Positions 27,496-36,451 of a stretch of 51,895 nt of DNA are shown here, piece after piece (the first letter of the stretch is position 1; the number at the start of each line of letters is the position of its first letter). The stretch covers positions 1-51,895 of the forward strand of contig NZ_MBSO01000035.1 in assembly GCF_001695835.1 (NCBI RefSeq), written 5' to 3'. This stretch comes from Ensifer sp. LC11 (lineage in GTDB: Bacteria; Pseudomonadota; Alphaproteobacteria; Rhizobiales; Rhizobiaceae). A model generated the notes under the pieces. That model had not been told where the DNA came from, searched no databases, and worked only from the letters and a program-made list of their open reading frames with translations. The translations under genes were made by a program, and so were the position numbers.

Positions 27496-27581
27496 GCAAA
27501 TTATTTTCTTAGATCGTTGACAAGTGACCATAGAAAGCAGAATTTGGCTAGCGAAAAACACCATTCATGAAAAGAATTTCA
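27496..27581. promoter_or_regulatory. Divergent promoter region with two RpiR-like dyads
   Basis: Minus-strand GAAAATAATTTGC at 27496-27508 and TGAAAAGAATTTCA at 27568-27581 resemble GAAAATAAATTAC and TGAAAATGAATTTCA (minus strand) before the Gfo/Idh gene. The common form is TGAAAAT-x-AATTTCA with small spacing changes. The second site covers an ATG at 27567, which is one reason to place the start of the rightward gene at 27597. Confidence 0.6.
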
Positions 27582-27596
27582 ATCCAGGGCGCGAAT

Positions 27597-28088
27597 ATGC
27601 GGGATCCTTTTCTCAATCCATTCCCCTCCTCCGACACTGCACGCCATTCGATCTGGGAGATGCTCGTCTCTCGTGACATTACTGCCTTTCTGGCCGCAGA
27701 CTGGTCGATGGTCGCGGGCGATTTCGTCGAAGAAGGCTTCATCGGCATCGACGGCCGCCGTGAGACCAATCCGGACAATTGGCGACTGACCTTCCCGTCG
27801 CTTGTGGCCTATCGCGACGAATGGCTGCGTCAGGCGCAGGACTTTGCGACGCAGAGTTTCGCCGAAGACCCGCGCACCGCGATTTTCACGACGACAACAC
27901 TCGAGGACATCGAGATCAACGGCGACCAGGCGCTGGCGCGCAAAAAGTTCGACGGCAGCCTCAAGAAGACCGACGGCAGCATCGACATCCTGAAATGGCA
28001 GACGGTCTATTACTGCCGCCTGCATCAGGGACGCTGGAAGATTGCCGGCTTTACCGGTTACCTACCGAACCCGATGGGCCCGGCTTAA
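27597..28088 (+). CDS. NTF2-like (SnoaL/ketosteroid-isomerase fold) protein
   Basis: About 163 residues of the cystatin-like NTF2 fold: an N-terminal helix (SIWEMLVSRDITAFLAADWSMVAGDFVEEGFIGIDG), strands with TAIFTTTTLEDIEINGDQALARKKFDG, and a final WQTVYYCRLHQGRWKIAGFTGYLPN, which is typical of the family. Such proteins are small isomerases, hydrolases or binding partners, and sequence alone does not tell which. The start could be ATG 27567 instead, but that codon sits in a probable operator. It is 29 bp before a second M81 gene and co-transcribed with it. Confidence 0.7.
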   Translation: MRDPFLNPFPSSDTARHSIWEMLVSRDITAFLAADWSMVAGDFVEEGFIGIDGRRETNPDNWRLTFPSLVAYRDEWLRQAQDFATQSFAEDPRTAIFTTTTLEDIEINGDQALARKKFDGSLKKTDGSIDILKWQTVYYCRLHQGRWKIAGFTGYLPNPMGPA

Positions 28089-28117
28089 GCCAGACGCGAC
28101 ATAAAAAGGCAACGGCA

Positions 28118-29578
28118 TTGCGGATCTTCACAGCGGCGCTCGCGACCGAAACCAACACCTTCTCCCCGATCTGCATCGACCGCCGGGCCTTCGAGGCTTC
28201 GCTCTATGCACCGCCCGGCGAGCATCCGGAAACGCCGACGCTTTGTACCGCGCCGATCACGGTCGGCCGTCGCGTATGCACCGAAAAGGGCTGGCAGCTG
28301 ATCGAGGGAACGGCGACCTGGGCCGATCCGGCCGGCCTCGTCAACCGCGAGACCTATGAGAGCCTGCGCGACGAAATCCTCGGCCAGCTGCGCGCTGCCA
28401 TGCCCGTCGACGCCGTGGTCCTCGGCTTGCACGGCGCCATGGTCGCCGACGGCTACGAGGATCCCGAAGGCGACCTGCTGACGCGCGTCCGCGAGATCGT
28501 CGGCCCCGACATCCTCGTCTGCGCCGAGCTCGATCCCCATAGCCACCTGACTGCCAAGCGCGCCGCGGCGTCGAACTTCTTCGTCTACTTCAAGGAGTTT
28601 CCGCACACCGACTTCGTCGATCGCGCCGAGGATCTCTGGCGGATCGCGGTCGATACGCTCGAAGGACGCGTCACGCCCGTCATGTCGATCTTCGACTGTC
28701 GGATGATCGACGTCTACCCCACCTCGCGCGATCCGATGCGCTCCTTCGTCGACAAGCTGATGCGGATCGAAAAGGAAGACGCGGACGTGCTTTCGCTTTC
28801 CACCATCCATGGTTTCATGGCCGGCGACGTCCCGGAAATGGGCACCAAGCTGCTCGCCGTCACCAACGGCAAGCCGGAAAAGGGCGCGAGCCTTGCGCGT
28901 GAATTGGGTCTAGAACTCTTCTCCCACCGCGGCACCTTCATCATGCCGCAGATCGACGAGAAGCAGGCGGTCGACGAGGCGCTCGCCGCGACGAAGGGGC
29001 CTGTCGTCATTGCCGACGTGTGGGACAATCCGGGTGGCGGCACTGCAGGTGACGCCACGGTGCTGCTCGAAGAGTTGCTGGCGCGCCGCGCAACCGATGT
29101 CGCGGTCGGCACGATCTGGGACCCGATGGCCGTGCAGATCTGCATGGCGGCCGGCGAAGGTGCCGAAATCCCCTTGCGCTTCGGCGCCAAGTCGGCACCC
29201 GGAACCGGCAACCCGGTCGACGGCACGGTCAAGGTGGTCAAGCTGGTGCGCGACGCCGAAATGCGCTTCGGCGAAAGTTTCGCCCCGTTCGGCGATGCAG
29301 CTCACATCCGCTTCAGCGGCATCGACATCATCCTCAACTCGACCCGCGCGCAGAGCTTCGACCCGAGCCTCTTCTCAGTGATGGGCATCGATCCGACGGC
29401 AAAGAAGATCCTGGTCATCAAGTCGACCAACCATTTCTATGCGTCGTTCTCGAAGATCGCGTCCGAGATCCTCTATTGCTCGGCCGGCACGCCCTACCCG
29501 AACAATCCGGCAAAGACCAATTACAAGCGGGCACCGAAGAACATCTGGCCGAAGGTCGCCGATCCGCACGCAGCGTAG
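28118..29578 (+). CDS. M81-family metallopeptidase (MlrC-like), second copy
   Basis: About 486 residues, with the same landmarks as the copy at 22012: ALATETNTFSP, LGLHGAMVADGYEDPEGD, AELDPHSHLTA, FKEFPHTDFVDRAED, and the late VWDNPGGGTAGD and VIKSTNHFYASFSKIA. Metal-binding residues are retained, but the two copies differ widely outside these motifs, so they probably cut different peptides. The most plausible start is TTG 28118, after AAAAAGGC, because family proteins begin just before the A(L)ATETNTF segment; the open frame reaches back through the NTF2-like gene. Cytoplasmic, no signal peptide. Confidence 0.86.
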   Translation: MRIFTAALATETNTFSPICIDRRAFEASLYAPPGEHPETPTLCTAPITVGRRVCTEKGWQLIEGTATWADPAGLVNRETYESLRDEILGQLRAAMPVDAVVLGLHGAMVADGYEDPEGDLLTRVREIVGPDILVCAELDPHSHLTAKRAAASNFFVYFKEFPHTDFVDRAEDLWRIAVDTLEGRVTPVMSIFDCRMIDVYPTSRDPMRSFVDKLMRIEKEDADVLSLSTIHGFMAGDVPEMGTKLLAVTNGKPEKGASLARELGLELFSHRGTFIMPQIDEKQAVDEALAATKGPVVIADVWDNPGGGTAGDATVLLEELLARRATDVAVGTIWDPMAVQICMAAGEGAEIPLRFGAKSAPGTGNPVDGTVKVVKLVRDAEMRFGESFAPFGDAAHIRFSGIDIILNSTRAQSFDPSLFSVMGIDPTAKKILVIKSTNHFYASFSKIASEILYCSAGTPYPNNPAKTNYKRAPKNIWPKVADPHAA

Positions 29579-29675
29579 CAAGTACGGCCTGAACCGCCCC
29601 CTGAAAAGCCTGACGCAGCCGCCTGCGTCCGGTCTACGCGCGCGGCAGCGACGCAAGGAGTTCAGTAATACGATG

Positions 29676-29717
29676 AGCAAGACCGCTGGCCTGCGAAGGA
29701 CAGCGGTCTTGCTTATT
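29676..29717. terminator. Bidirectional terminator between convergent genes
   Basis: AGCAAGACCGCTG pairs perfectly with CAGCGGTCTTGCT, a 13-bp stem with a 12-base loop. It lies between the second M81 gene and the end of the sugar importer operon. T-richness after it on the plus strand (TTATT) is modest. Confidence 0.8.
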
Positions 29718-29732
29718 GGTGTTGAACAGCGC

Positions 29733-30866
29733 TTAGGCCGCAGCCGGATCGAGCACGCCCAAGTCGATGTCGGTCAGTTCGACGCGGCGTTCGAGCGCGA
29801 TGCCCTTTTCATCGAACAGATGGCAATCGGCGGTCCGGATACCGGTCTCAACCACTTCCTCCGGCCGGATCGCCGCTGTTCCGGGCAGCATGGCGCAGAA
29901 GTTTTCTCCTTCTCCCCCAATCGCTGCGTAGGCGACCGTATGGGCGCCTAAGCGTTCGATGACCGATGGCCTCACTGTCAAACTCAGGTCTCCCGTCCCG
30001 AGCAAGATATGCTCCGGGCGGACGCCCAGCGTCAGCGCTCGACCGACGAGGTCGCTATGCGGGGTGACGGGAATGATCGCCGTCTGTCCCTTGTAGTCGA
30101 CTTCGACGCCCGCATCGCTGACGCCTTTGCAGGTCACAGGGAGGAAGTTCATTTTCGGATTGCCGATGAAGCCGGCAACGAAGGTGTTGGCCGGCTTGTG
30201 GTAGAGCTCGAGCGGCGCACCGGTCTGGGCGATCTCACCGGCATTGAGGACGACGATCCGGTCCGCCATCGTCATCGCCTCGACCTGGTCGTGGGTGACG
30301 TAGATCATCGTTGCCTGCAATTGCCGGTGCAGTTTCGCCAGTTCGATGCGCATGTCGGCCCTCAGCGCTGCGTCGAGGTTCGACAGCGGCTCGTCGAAGA
30401 GAAAGATCTTCGGCTCGCGCACGATCGCTCGCCCGATCGCGACACGCTGGCGCTGACCACCCGACAGCATGCCGGGCTTCTGCTGAAGGCGCTGGTCGAG
30501 GTGCAGAATGCGCGCGGCGTTCTCCACCTTGGCCTTCAGCTTCTCCTCGGCCATCCGTTCCACGCGAAGCGGAAACGCAATGTTCTCGAAGACGGTCATG
30601 TGCGGATAGAGCGCGTAGGACTGGAAGACCATCGCGATCCCGCGCTTGACCGGCGGCAGGTCGTTGACGCGTTTGCCCTCGATCAGGATGTCCCCCGAGC
30701 TGGTCTCATCGAGACCGGCTATCATCCTGAGCAAGGTCGACTTGCCGCAACCGGAGGGTCCGACAAAAACGACGAATTCACCATTCCTGACTTCGAGATC
30801 GATGCCCTTCAGCACCTCGAACGTCCCGTAGAATTTCTGAACCCGATTGAGATTGAGCTGTCCCAA
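29733..30866 (-). CDS. Sugar ABC transporter ATP-binding protein, UgpC/MalK type
   Basis: About 377 residues. Walker [10 protein letters not shown], the signature [15 protein letters not shown], Walker [14 protein letters not shown] and the switch [15 protein letters not shown] are intact, followed by a C-terminal TOBE regulatory region ([19 protein letters not shown]). The likely start is TTG 30866 ([20 protein letters not shown]), since GGAGA precedes it and the upstream extension is not family-like. It powers the two permeases at 32310-34048. Last gene of the operon, 189 bp after the binding-protein gene with a stem-loop between. Confidence 0.88.
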   Translation of the reverse strand: MGQLNLNRVQKFYGTFEVLKGIDLEVRNGEFVVFVGPSGCGKSTLLRMIAGLDETSSGDILIEGKRVNDLPPVKRGIAMVFQSYALYPHMTVFENIAFPLRVERMAEEKLKAKVENAARILHLDQRLQQKPGMLSGGQRQRVAIGRAIVREPKIFLFDEPLSNLDAALRADMRIELAKLHRQLQATMIYVTHDQVEAMTMADRIVVLNAGEIAQTGAPLELYHKPANTFVAGFIGNPKMNFLPVTCKGVSDAGVEVDYKGQTAIIPVTPHSDLVGRALTLGVRPEHILLGTGDLSLTVRPSVIERLGAHTVAYAAIGGEGENFCAMLPGTAAIRPEEVVETGIRTADCHLFDEKGIALERRVELTDIDLGVLDPAAA

Positions 30867-31021
30867 GAAATTGTCTCCGGCCACCGGCGAGAAGCGGCTC
30901 TTTCGTAGATCCCGATGATCTGGGCCTCTTCGACCCAAATCATAAACGCGATCGGTTCTAATCGTTAGGGCGGAATGCGGGCGGAGAACCGCACGCATCC
31001 CATTTGAGCAGAACAAGGTCA

Positions 31022-31049
31022 GGGCCGCGAACCCCGGAGCGCGCGGCCC
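31022..31049 (-). other. Stem-loop after the sugar-binding protein gene
   Basis: GGGCCGCG and CGCGGCCC form an eight-pair GC stem with a 12-base loop seven bases after the binding-protein stop on the minus strand. No clear T-run follows. It is well placed to stabilise the mRNA of the binding protein or reduce read-through to the ATPase gene. Confidence 0.65.
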
Positions 31050-31055
31050 AGTGGC

Positions 31056-32273
31056 CTACTTGTACTGTTCGAGGTCGGCCGCCGCCTTCTTCAGGGCGTC
31101 AGCGGGTTCGGCCTTGCCGGTCACGACCGCTTGGACCATTTCGATCATGGTGTTCTGCAGGCCCTTGTAGTCGGTGAAGAGCGGCTCCGGGCCACCGTTG
31201 GAAATACCGTCGATAAACGGCTTCCAATAGGGGTTGGCGGCGACCATGTCGTCGACGGCCTTACCCGGGCGCAGCGGCGTCAGGCCTTCCTGCGCTTCAT
31301 AGACCGGCTGGTTCTCGGGGTTCGTCAGGTACTTGGCAAACTCGATCGCCTTTTCCTCGACGCCGGTGCCGCTGAAGACGGCAAGGCTGTCGGTGATCAG
31401 GAGCGTGCCTGGCCCCTTGGCGCTCGGACCGAGCGGCAGCGGAGCGACGCCCCAGTCGATCTTGGTTTCCTTCAGGCGGTTGACCGCGCCGACCGAGGCC
31501 TGGATCATGCCAAGCTTGCCGTCGAGGAAGATCGCACGCACTTCGTTCTGCTCGTAGGAGGTCGGGCCTTCTTCGGCGTAGGGAACGATGTCCTTCAGCG
31601 CCGTCAGCGCCTCCAGGTTCTGCTTGCTGTCGAGCGTGATCTTGCCGTCGGCATCGATGACAGAACCGTCATTGGTGTAAACCCAATGCAGGAACTGGTG
31701 CATGGTGTTGTCGAAGGTCTTGGCGACCACGCCGAAGCCGGCAATACCGGTCTTTTCCTTGATCGTCTTGGCGTATTCGAGTTCTTCCGCCCAGGTTGTC
31801 GGCGGCTTTTCCGGGTCGAGACCGGCCTGCTTGAACAGCGCCTTGTTCCAATAGAGGGCCTTGGTCGAGAAGGCGACCGGGATACCCCACTGCTTGCCGC
31901 TGGTCGTGACCGTATCCATGATATAGGGGTAGTAAGCCTTCTTTTCTTCGTCCGAGAAGGTGATCGGCACGATCAGTTCGTTATCGGCGAACTCCTTCAG
32001 CGTGCGCGAGCCGACATAGGCGAGCGCGACCGGCGTACCGGAAGCGGCAAGCGTCGTCACCTTGTCCTGGCACTGACCCCAGCCGACCACTTCCGAGGCG
32101 ATCTTGTAGCCGGGATTGGCCTCTTCCCACTTCTTGATGAACTCGGCATGGGCGGGCTGCATCTTGTCGCCGCAGGCGATGAAGCTGATTTCCGTGTCGG
32201 CCGCCAGCGACGGCAGCGCCGTCGTGGCGAGCAGCGCCAAGGTTCCTGCAATCAATGAGGCATGCTTTTTCAT
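31056..32273 (-). CDS. Extracellular sugar-binding protein
   Basis: A 405-residue family 1 solute-binding protein. Signal peptide at residues 1-24 (MKKHASLIAGTLALLATTALPSLAA). The mature part shows the family outline: EISFIACGDKMQPAHAEFIKKWEEANPGYK, ALAYVGSRTLKEFADNELIVPI, WGIPVAFSTKALYWNKALFKQAGLDPEKPPTTW and FSGTGVEEKAIEFAKYLTNPE. It binds a mono- or oligosaccharide in the periplasm. AAGGGGAA precedes the ATG. Context (GH20 hexosaminidase, RpiR regulator) suggests an amino-sugar oligosaccharide, by inference only. Confidence 0.9.
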   Translation of the reverse strand: MKKHASLIAGTLALLATTALPSLAADTEISFIACGDKMQPAHAEFIKKWEEANPGYKIASEVVGWGQCQDKVTTLAASGTPVALAYVGSRTLKEFADNELIVPITFSDEEKKAYYPYIMDTVTTSGKQWGIPVAFSTKALYWNKALFKQAGLDPEKPPTTWAEELEYAKTIKEKTGIAGFGVVAKTFDNTMHQFLHWVYTNDGSVIDADGKITLDSKQNLEALTALKDIVPYAEEGPTSYEQNEVRAIFLDGKLGMIQASVGAVNRLKETKIDWGVAPLPLGPSAKGPGTLLITDSLAVFSGTGVEEKAIEFAKYLTNPENQPVYEAQEGLTPLRPGKAVDDMVAANPYWKPFIDGISNGGPEPLFTDYKGLQNTMIEMVQAVVTGKAEPADALKKAAADLEQYK

Positions 32274-32309
32274 GGTGGTTCCCCTTGCTTATGAAGCTCG
32301 TTGTTGCGG

Positions 32310-33167
32310 TTATTGTTTCACGGCGCCGGCGGTCAGGCCCGCGACGAGATAGCGTTGCATCAGGAAGATGAGGATGACGGCTGGCGCGATGCCGACGAAG
32401 CTTGCAGCCATCAGCTCATTCCAGATCACTTCCTGCCGGCCGAAATAGGCAAAGAGGCCGACCGGCAGAGGCATGTATTCGGTCTTCGAGTTGAAGGTCA
32501 GCGCGAAGATGAATTGCTGGGCATAGGACCCGATGAAGGTGGTGATCGCGACAACCGTAATGCCGGGCATGGCGATCGGCAGGATGACGCGACGAAGCGT
32601 ATAGAAGTGACTGGCGCCATCGACGAAGGCGGCCTCGTCAAGTTCACGCGGAATGCGCATCATGTAGGTGCGCAACAGCCAGATCGCTGAAGGGATCAGG
32701 AAGGCGACGCCCGGAACGATCATGGCAAAATAGGTGTTGAGCACGCCGAGGCTGCGCATCAGCCGGAAGAGCGGGATGAGAAGCACCGCGCCCGAGAACA
32801 TGTTGACCGCCAGGAACGCCGCCAGAAGTGCCCCACTGCCGCGGAACTTGAAGCGCGCGAAGGCGTAAGCCGCCGGCACCACCAGCACCAGGACGATCGC
32901 CGTCACGATCGACGAGATGAAGAACGAATTGAAGATGTAGCGGGCAAAACCCGGCACGCTCACCCACATGGACTTGTAGGCGGCGAAGGACCCGTTCTGC
33001 GGCCAGAATTTATAAGGCGAGGAAAACAGGAGGCCGAGCGGCTTCAGCGACACCAGGAACCCTTCAACGAAAGGCGCCAGGATAAACGCCAGGAAGACGA
33101 AGATCCCGCAATAGATCGCGACCAGCTCGTACCAGCGGTAGCGGTTGATCATGGCAGGCTGGCTCAT
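32310..33167 (-). CDS. Sugar ABC transporter permease, MalG type
   Basis: A 285-residue inner-membrane protein with six predicted helices, including YCGIFVFLAFILAPFVEGFLV and SIVTAIVLVLVVPAAYAFARFKF. The EAA loop reads ELDEAAFVDGASHFYTLRRVILPIAMPG, the coupling site for the ATPase. Its ATG overlaps the stop of the MalF-type permease gene (ATGA), so the two are made in equal amounts. Confidence 0.9.
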   Translation of the reverse strand: MSQPAMINRYRWYELVAIYCGIFVFLAFILAPFVEGFLVSLKPLGLLFSSPYKFWPQNGSFAAYKSMWVSVPGFARYIFNSFFISSIVTAIVLVLVVPAAYAFARFKFRGSGALLAAFLAVNMFSGAVLLIPLFRLMRSLGVLNTYFAMIVPGVAFLIPSAIWLLRTYMMRIPRELDEAAFVDGASHFYTLRRVILPIAMPGITVVAITTFIGSYAQQFIFALTFNSKTEYMPLPVGLFAYFGRQEVIWNELMAASFVGIAPAVILIFLMQRYLVAGLTAGAVKQ

Positions 33168-34048
33168 CGGCTCTCTCCCGAGGCAAGGCGGCTGGTGACG
33201 CGGAAGTAGGCGAGGCAGAAGATCGACAGGAAGATGCAGATAAGCACAGCGCGCGCGGCCCCTTCCCCGTATTTCTTCGAGCCAATCGCGGTACGGTAAG
33301 TGTCGATGATCATCGTCGTCGTTTCACCGTTCGGCCCGCCCTGCGTCAGGATCCAGATGATGTCGAACGAGTTGAACGTGGCGATCAGCGACAGCATCGA
33401 CATTGTGATCAGCGACGGCACCAGCAGTGGCAGGGTGATGCGACGGAAGCGATAGAAGCGCCCTGCTCCATCGGTCCACGCGGCCTCATAGAGATCCTGC
33501 GGGATCGCCTGCATCGCCGCCAGCATGTAGAGCGTCACGAGTGGCACGCCGATCCAGACGTCGGTGATGATCGTTGCCCAGAAAGCGGTCTCGCCGCGCG
33601 CAAGGAAGGCGACCGGTCCATCGACGATGCCCCAGTTCTGCAGCATCCCGGAAATCATACCGAACTGGCCATTGTACATCCAGCCCCACATGAAAATGCC
33701 GATTGCCATCGGCACGATCCATGGCGGCATGGTCAGCACGCGGAAGAGCGCACGCCCCGGCACCGCGGCGTTCAGCATCGTCGCGCCGAAGACGCCGATG
33801 ATCATCTTGATCGACACCGAGAAGAAGGTCCAGACGAAGGTCCGGAAGATGACCTCGGCAAAGGTCTCGTTGAAGATCTTGTCGTAGTTGGCCCAGCCGA
33901 CCCAGTTGGTCGTCTTCTTCAGCGATGCGTCGGTGAACGACAGGATGAAGGTATCGACCAGCGGATAGGCGACGATCACCGTGACGTAGAGCAGAGCCGG
34001 TAGAAGCAGGATCCAGGCGAAGATGACCGTGCTGCGTTGAACACTCAT
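33164..34048 (-). CDS. Sugar ABC transporter permease, MalF type
   Basis: A 294-residue permease. Helices include VIFAWILLLPALLYVTVIVAYPLVDTFILSF and IRTFVWTFFSVSIKMIIGVFGATMLN-like stretches. The coupling loop is DLYEAAWTDGAGRFYRFRRITLPLLVPS. GGGGGAAG precedes the ATG. It follows the Gfo/Idh gene by 12 bp and pairs with the MalG-type subunit downstream. Confidence 0.9.
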   Translation of the reverse strand: MSVQRSTVIFAWILLLPALLYVTVIVAYPLVDTFILSFTDASLKKTTNWVGWANYDKIFNETFAEVIFRTFVWTFFSVSIKMIIGVFGATMLNAAVPGRALFRVLTMPPWIVPMAIGIFMWGWMYNGQFGMISGMLQNWGIVDGPVAFLARGETAFWATIITDVWIGVPLVTLYMLAAMQAIPQDLYEAAWTDGAGRFYRFRRITLPLLVPSLITMSMLSLIATFNSFDIIWILTQGGPNGETTTMIIDTYRTAIGSKKYGEGAARAVLICIFLSIFCLAYFRVTSRLASGESR

Positions 34049-34060
34049 CCCGCTTCCCCC

Positions 34061-35218
34061 TCAAGCCGCGCGGGAATGCAGGGCTTCGTCGAAACGGTCC
34101 CAGATGGGCCGCAGATCAATCACGCTGCGCTTGCGGCGCGCCTCATCCATCGACAGCGCGAGGATGCCTGCCTCCAACGCATCAATGGTCGAAACCGGCA
34201 GCGGCCTGCCATCGCGCACGTGACCAATGATATCCGTCGCCATCTGCTCGTCGGCGCCGTAATGCTGCGACAGTTCGGTGGCCGCGTACTTGTTCTCGAT
34301 GACCTTCTTGCCGGTCAGCATCTCGTGCACGTCGAAATAGCCGCGGATGAAGTCGCCCTCGGCCATGCCGCGCGATCCCATGATGCAGAAGCGGCGGAAC
34401 TGGTCCGGCACGTTGAGATTGGTGTGGAAGTTCATGCCGACGCCGTTGGCGTATTCGACAATTGCCACCTGATAGTCGATGATGTCGCCGTCGCTGTCGA
34501 AGACCTTGTCCGACCCCATCCAGCCGCTGGGCTTGCGGTGGAAGAGATCGAGATCGTTGATGCCCTCGCGCGCCGGATCATTGGCCGGAATGAAGCTCTT
34601 GCGGCCACCGAAGCTCGCGACCCGTTCCGGCCGGGCGCCGACGACGCCATTATAGAGGTCGAGGTCGTGGCAGCACTTTTCCAGCATGAAGCTGCCGGAA
34701 TAACGCTCGTAGCGACGCCAGTCGCGCATGAAAAAGGCGCCATGATAGGGCTCGATATGCTCGGCCGCCTCGATGGAGACCACTTGGCCCAGCTTGCCTT
34801 CGGCAAGGGCCGCGCGCAGGTCGCGATACATCGGCGCATAGCGCAACACGAGGCCGACCATCAGCCGCTCATGACCGAACTTCGCCATCAGGCCGGCGAG
34901 TTCCAGGCTCTCCTGGACCGTGGTGACGATCGGCTTTTCGCTGAAAACCTTAAGGCCAGCCTCGAGACCGATACGGATATGGTCGAGGTGCATGTGGTTC
35001 GGAGAGCCGATCATCAAGAGATCGAGCTTCTCGTTGGCGATCAGCTCTTCGGGCGTCGCGTAGACCTTGCCGGCCGAGATGCCTTTTTCGATGAGCGTCG
35101 GCAGTCCAGCCGGGTTCGGATCGACATAACCTGCGATCTCGAAGCTCTCGTCCATAGCCTTGAAGACGTAGCCGAGATACCCCAAACGGAATCCGAGTCC
35201 GATGATACCGACTTTCAT
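34061..35218 (-). CDS. Gfo/Idh/MocA-family oxidoreductase
   Basis: A 385-residue NAD(P)-dependent sugar dehydrogenase type protein. The N-terminal Rossmann domain has GIIGLGFRLGYLGYVF in place of a classic GxGxxG-only motif, then VDPNPAG, PNHMHLDHIRIGLEAGLKVFSEKPI with the conserved EKP lysine, and MLEKCCHDLDLYN, where the HD pair is the usual catalytic site. It likely oxidises or isomerises a sugar brought in by the transporter encoded next in the operon. First gene of the operon. Substrate unknown. Confidence 0.88.
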   Translation of the reverse strand: MKVGIIGLGFRLGYLGYVFKAMDESFEIAGYVDPNPAGLPTLIEKGISAGKVYATPEELIANEKLDLLMIGSPNHMHLDHIRIGLEAGLKVFSEKPIVTTVQESLELAGLMAKFGHERLMVGLVLRYAPMYRDLRAALAEGKLGQVVSIEAAEHIEPYHGAFFMRDWRRYERYSGSFMLEKCCHDLDLYNGVVGARPERVASFGGRKSFIPANDPAREGINDLDLFHRKPSGWMGSDKVFDSDGDIIDYQVAIVEYANGVGMNFHTNLNVPDQFRRFCIMGSRGMAEGDFIRGYFDVHEMLTGKKVIENKYAATELSQHYGADEQMATDIIGHVRDGRPLPVSTIDALEAGILALSMDEARRKRSVIDLRPIWDRFDEALHSRAA

Positions 35219-35245
35219 GCTCGTGCTGTTCCCTTGCCATTTGGC

Positions 35246-35331
35246 GTAATTTATTTTCGCAGACTGGGACAGTTTTTTCAGGCCGTCAACTCAAATCCGC
35301 ATATTTTGTAAAATTGTGAAATTCATTTTCA
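35246..35331. promoter_or_regulatory. Promoter region of the sugar importer operon with RpiR-like dyads
   Basis: GTAATTTATTTTC at 35246-35258 and TGAAATTCATTTTCA at 35317-35331 parallel the two sites at 27496-27581. The second differs from TGAAAAGAATTTCA, when reversed, by one inserted base. This suggests that the regulator encoded at 26206-27069 controls both operons. The remainder of the 242-bp gap to the pirin gene has no gene. Confidence 0.58.
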
Positions 35332-35460
35332 TAATGGAAGGCAGATGCCGACAAAGCAGGCAATTCACGGACAACCAAGGAGAGTGCGGTAGTCGCAACT
35401 CTACGGCAGGAGGAAAGCGGTCCAGACCACTGCACGTTGCGTGAAGGGTTGCTGATCCAA

Positions 35461-36423
35461 TCAGCCTCTTCCACGCAGACGATTGCTCCAGTGCAGCAAC
35501 CGCAGCAATGGCCGCGCGAAGTAGGGAGACGGGATCTTCGGATGGTCCCCGACCGTCCCTTGCCGCGCCACCCGCGCGTGCGGGTCAATAAGAAACGCAA
35601 CGATCAGCGCATTGCCGGCGGCACGAAGTGCCAAGGGTTCGTCCGACGAATATAGCCCCTGATCTCCCTCGGCGAACCGGACGCCGCCGGCCTCCACCGT
35701 GCCCGAAAAGACATAGAAGTAGAGATGCCTCGCCTCCGCCCGGGGAAACGTCGTGTCGACGTTGGCTTCAAGCCTGAGGTCGAAGACGTCGATGGTATTG
35801 CGCACGAAGAATGGCGCCGTTTCATCCTCCGGCCCGACCAGATGCCGCCAACGATTGACGGGCACCGCTGCGATCGGGCCGTGCTGGATGTTGGGCGGCA
35901 GGTCGGGGCTGTGCGGGCGCACGAGGATCTGGAGCATGCGTAGCGGTGGGTCGCTGGGCAAGGTCTCCTCCGAATGCCAAAAACTCTTTCCGGCATTCAT
36001 CACCATCAAGTGGGCGCTGTCCGTGATCAGGGAGCCGGTCGCACGGTCATCGTGGCGCATGACCCCATCCGGCACCCAGGACAGGATTTCATCATTCCGG
36101 TGTTCGTGCATGGCAATCAGCCTGCCTGGGTCCAGCATCGACTCGACCACCATTGCCAGCGGCCCGTAACCATGGTCGCGTGGCCACGGCAACAGCCAGC
36201 CCGGCATATTGAGCCTGGCCTTGAACCCGCCCATATCCCTGACAATCGGACTCTTGGCGCCTCGGTAGAGCATCCGCCATAATAGCATGCGCCATCGCGG
36301 CACGATGAATGAATGACCCCGTCGTCGACGTGCCGTGTCTTTAAGCTGGCGGCTGAAGCAATTCCAAGGAAGGGCAAGACGGTTTTCCAACCGGAATTGC
36401 GCGATTTCAACGCGTTGGATCAT
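35461..36423 (-). CDS. Pirin-like bicupin protein
   Basis: About 320 residues from ATG 36423; an open frame continues upstream to 36501 but overlaps the preceding gene. The cupin motif MHEHRNDEILSWVPDGVMRHDD followed later by GKSFWHSEETL matches the metal site of pirins (two His, a third His and a Glu), with the second cupin in HLYFYVFSGTVEAGGVRFAEGDQGLY. An N-terminal basic region of about 60 residues before it is longer than usual. Pirins bind iron and may oxidise phenolic compounds. It follows the osmoprotectant permease gene by 28 bp and may be read from that operon. Confidence 0.75.
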   Translation of the reverse strand: MIQRVEIAQFRLENRLALPWNCFSRQLKDTARRRRGHSFIVPRWRMLLWRMLYRGAKSPIVRDMGGFKARLNMPGWLLPWPRDHGYGPLAMVVESMLDPGRLIAMHEHRNDEILSWVPDGVMRHDDRATGSLITDSAHLMVMNAGKSFWHSEETLPSDPPLRMLQILVRPHSPDLPPNIQHGPIAAVPVNRWRHLVGPEDETAPFFVRNTIDVFDLRLEANVDTTFPRAEARHLYFYVFSGTVEAGGVRFAEGDQGLYSSDEPLALRAAGNALIVAFLIDPHARVARQGTVGDHPKIPSPYFARPLLRLLHWSNRLRGRG

Positions 36424-36451
36424 TTCATCGTTTTGATGAAACAATGAGGAT

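Noticed and set aside
34037-35311. 424-residue open frame opposite the Gfo/Idh gene
   Set aside because: Shadow frame of a well-conserved gene; composition rich in D, E, H, R and V with no motif.
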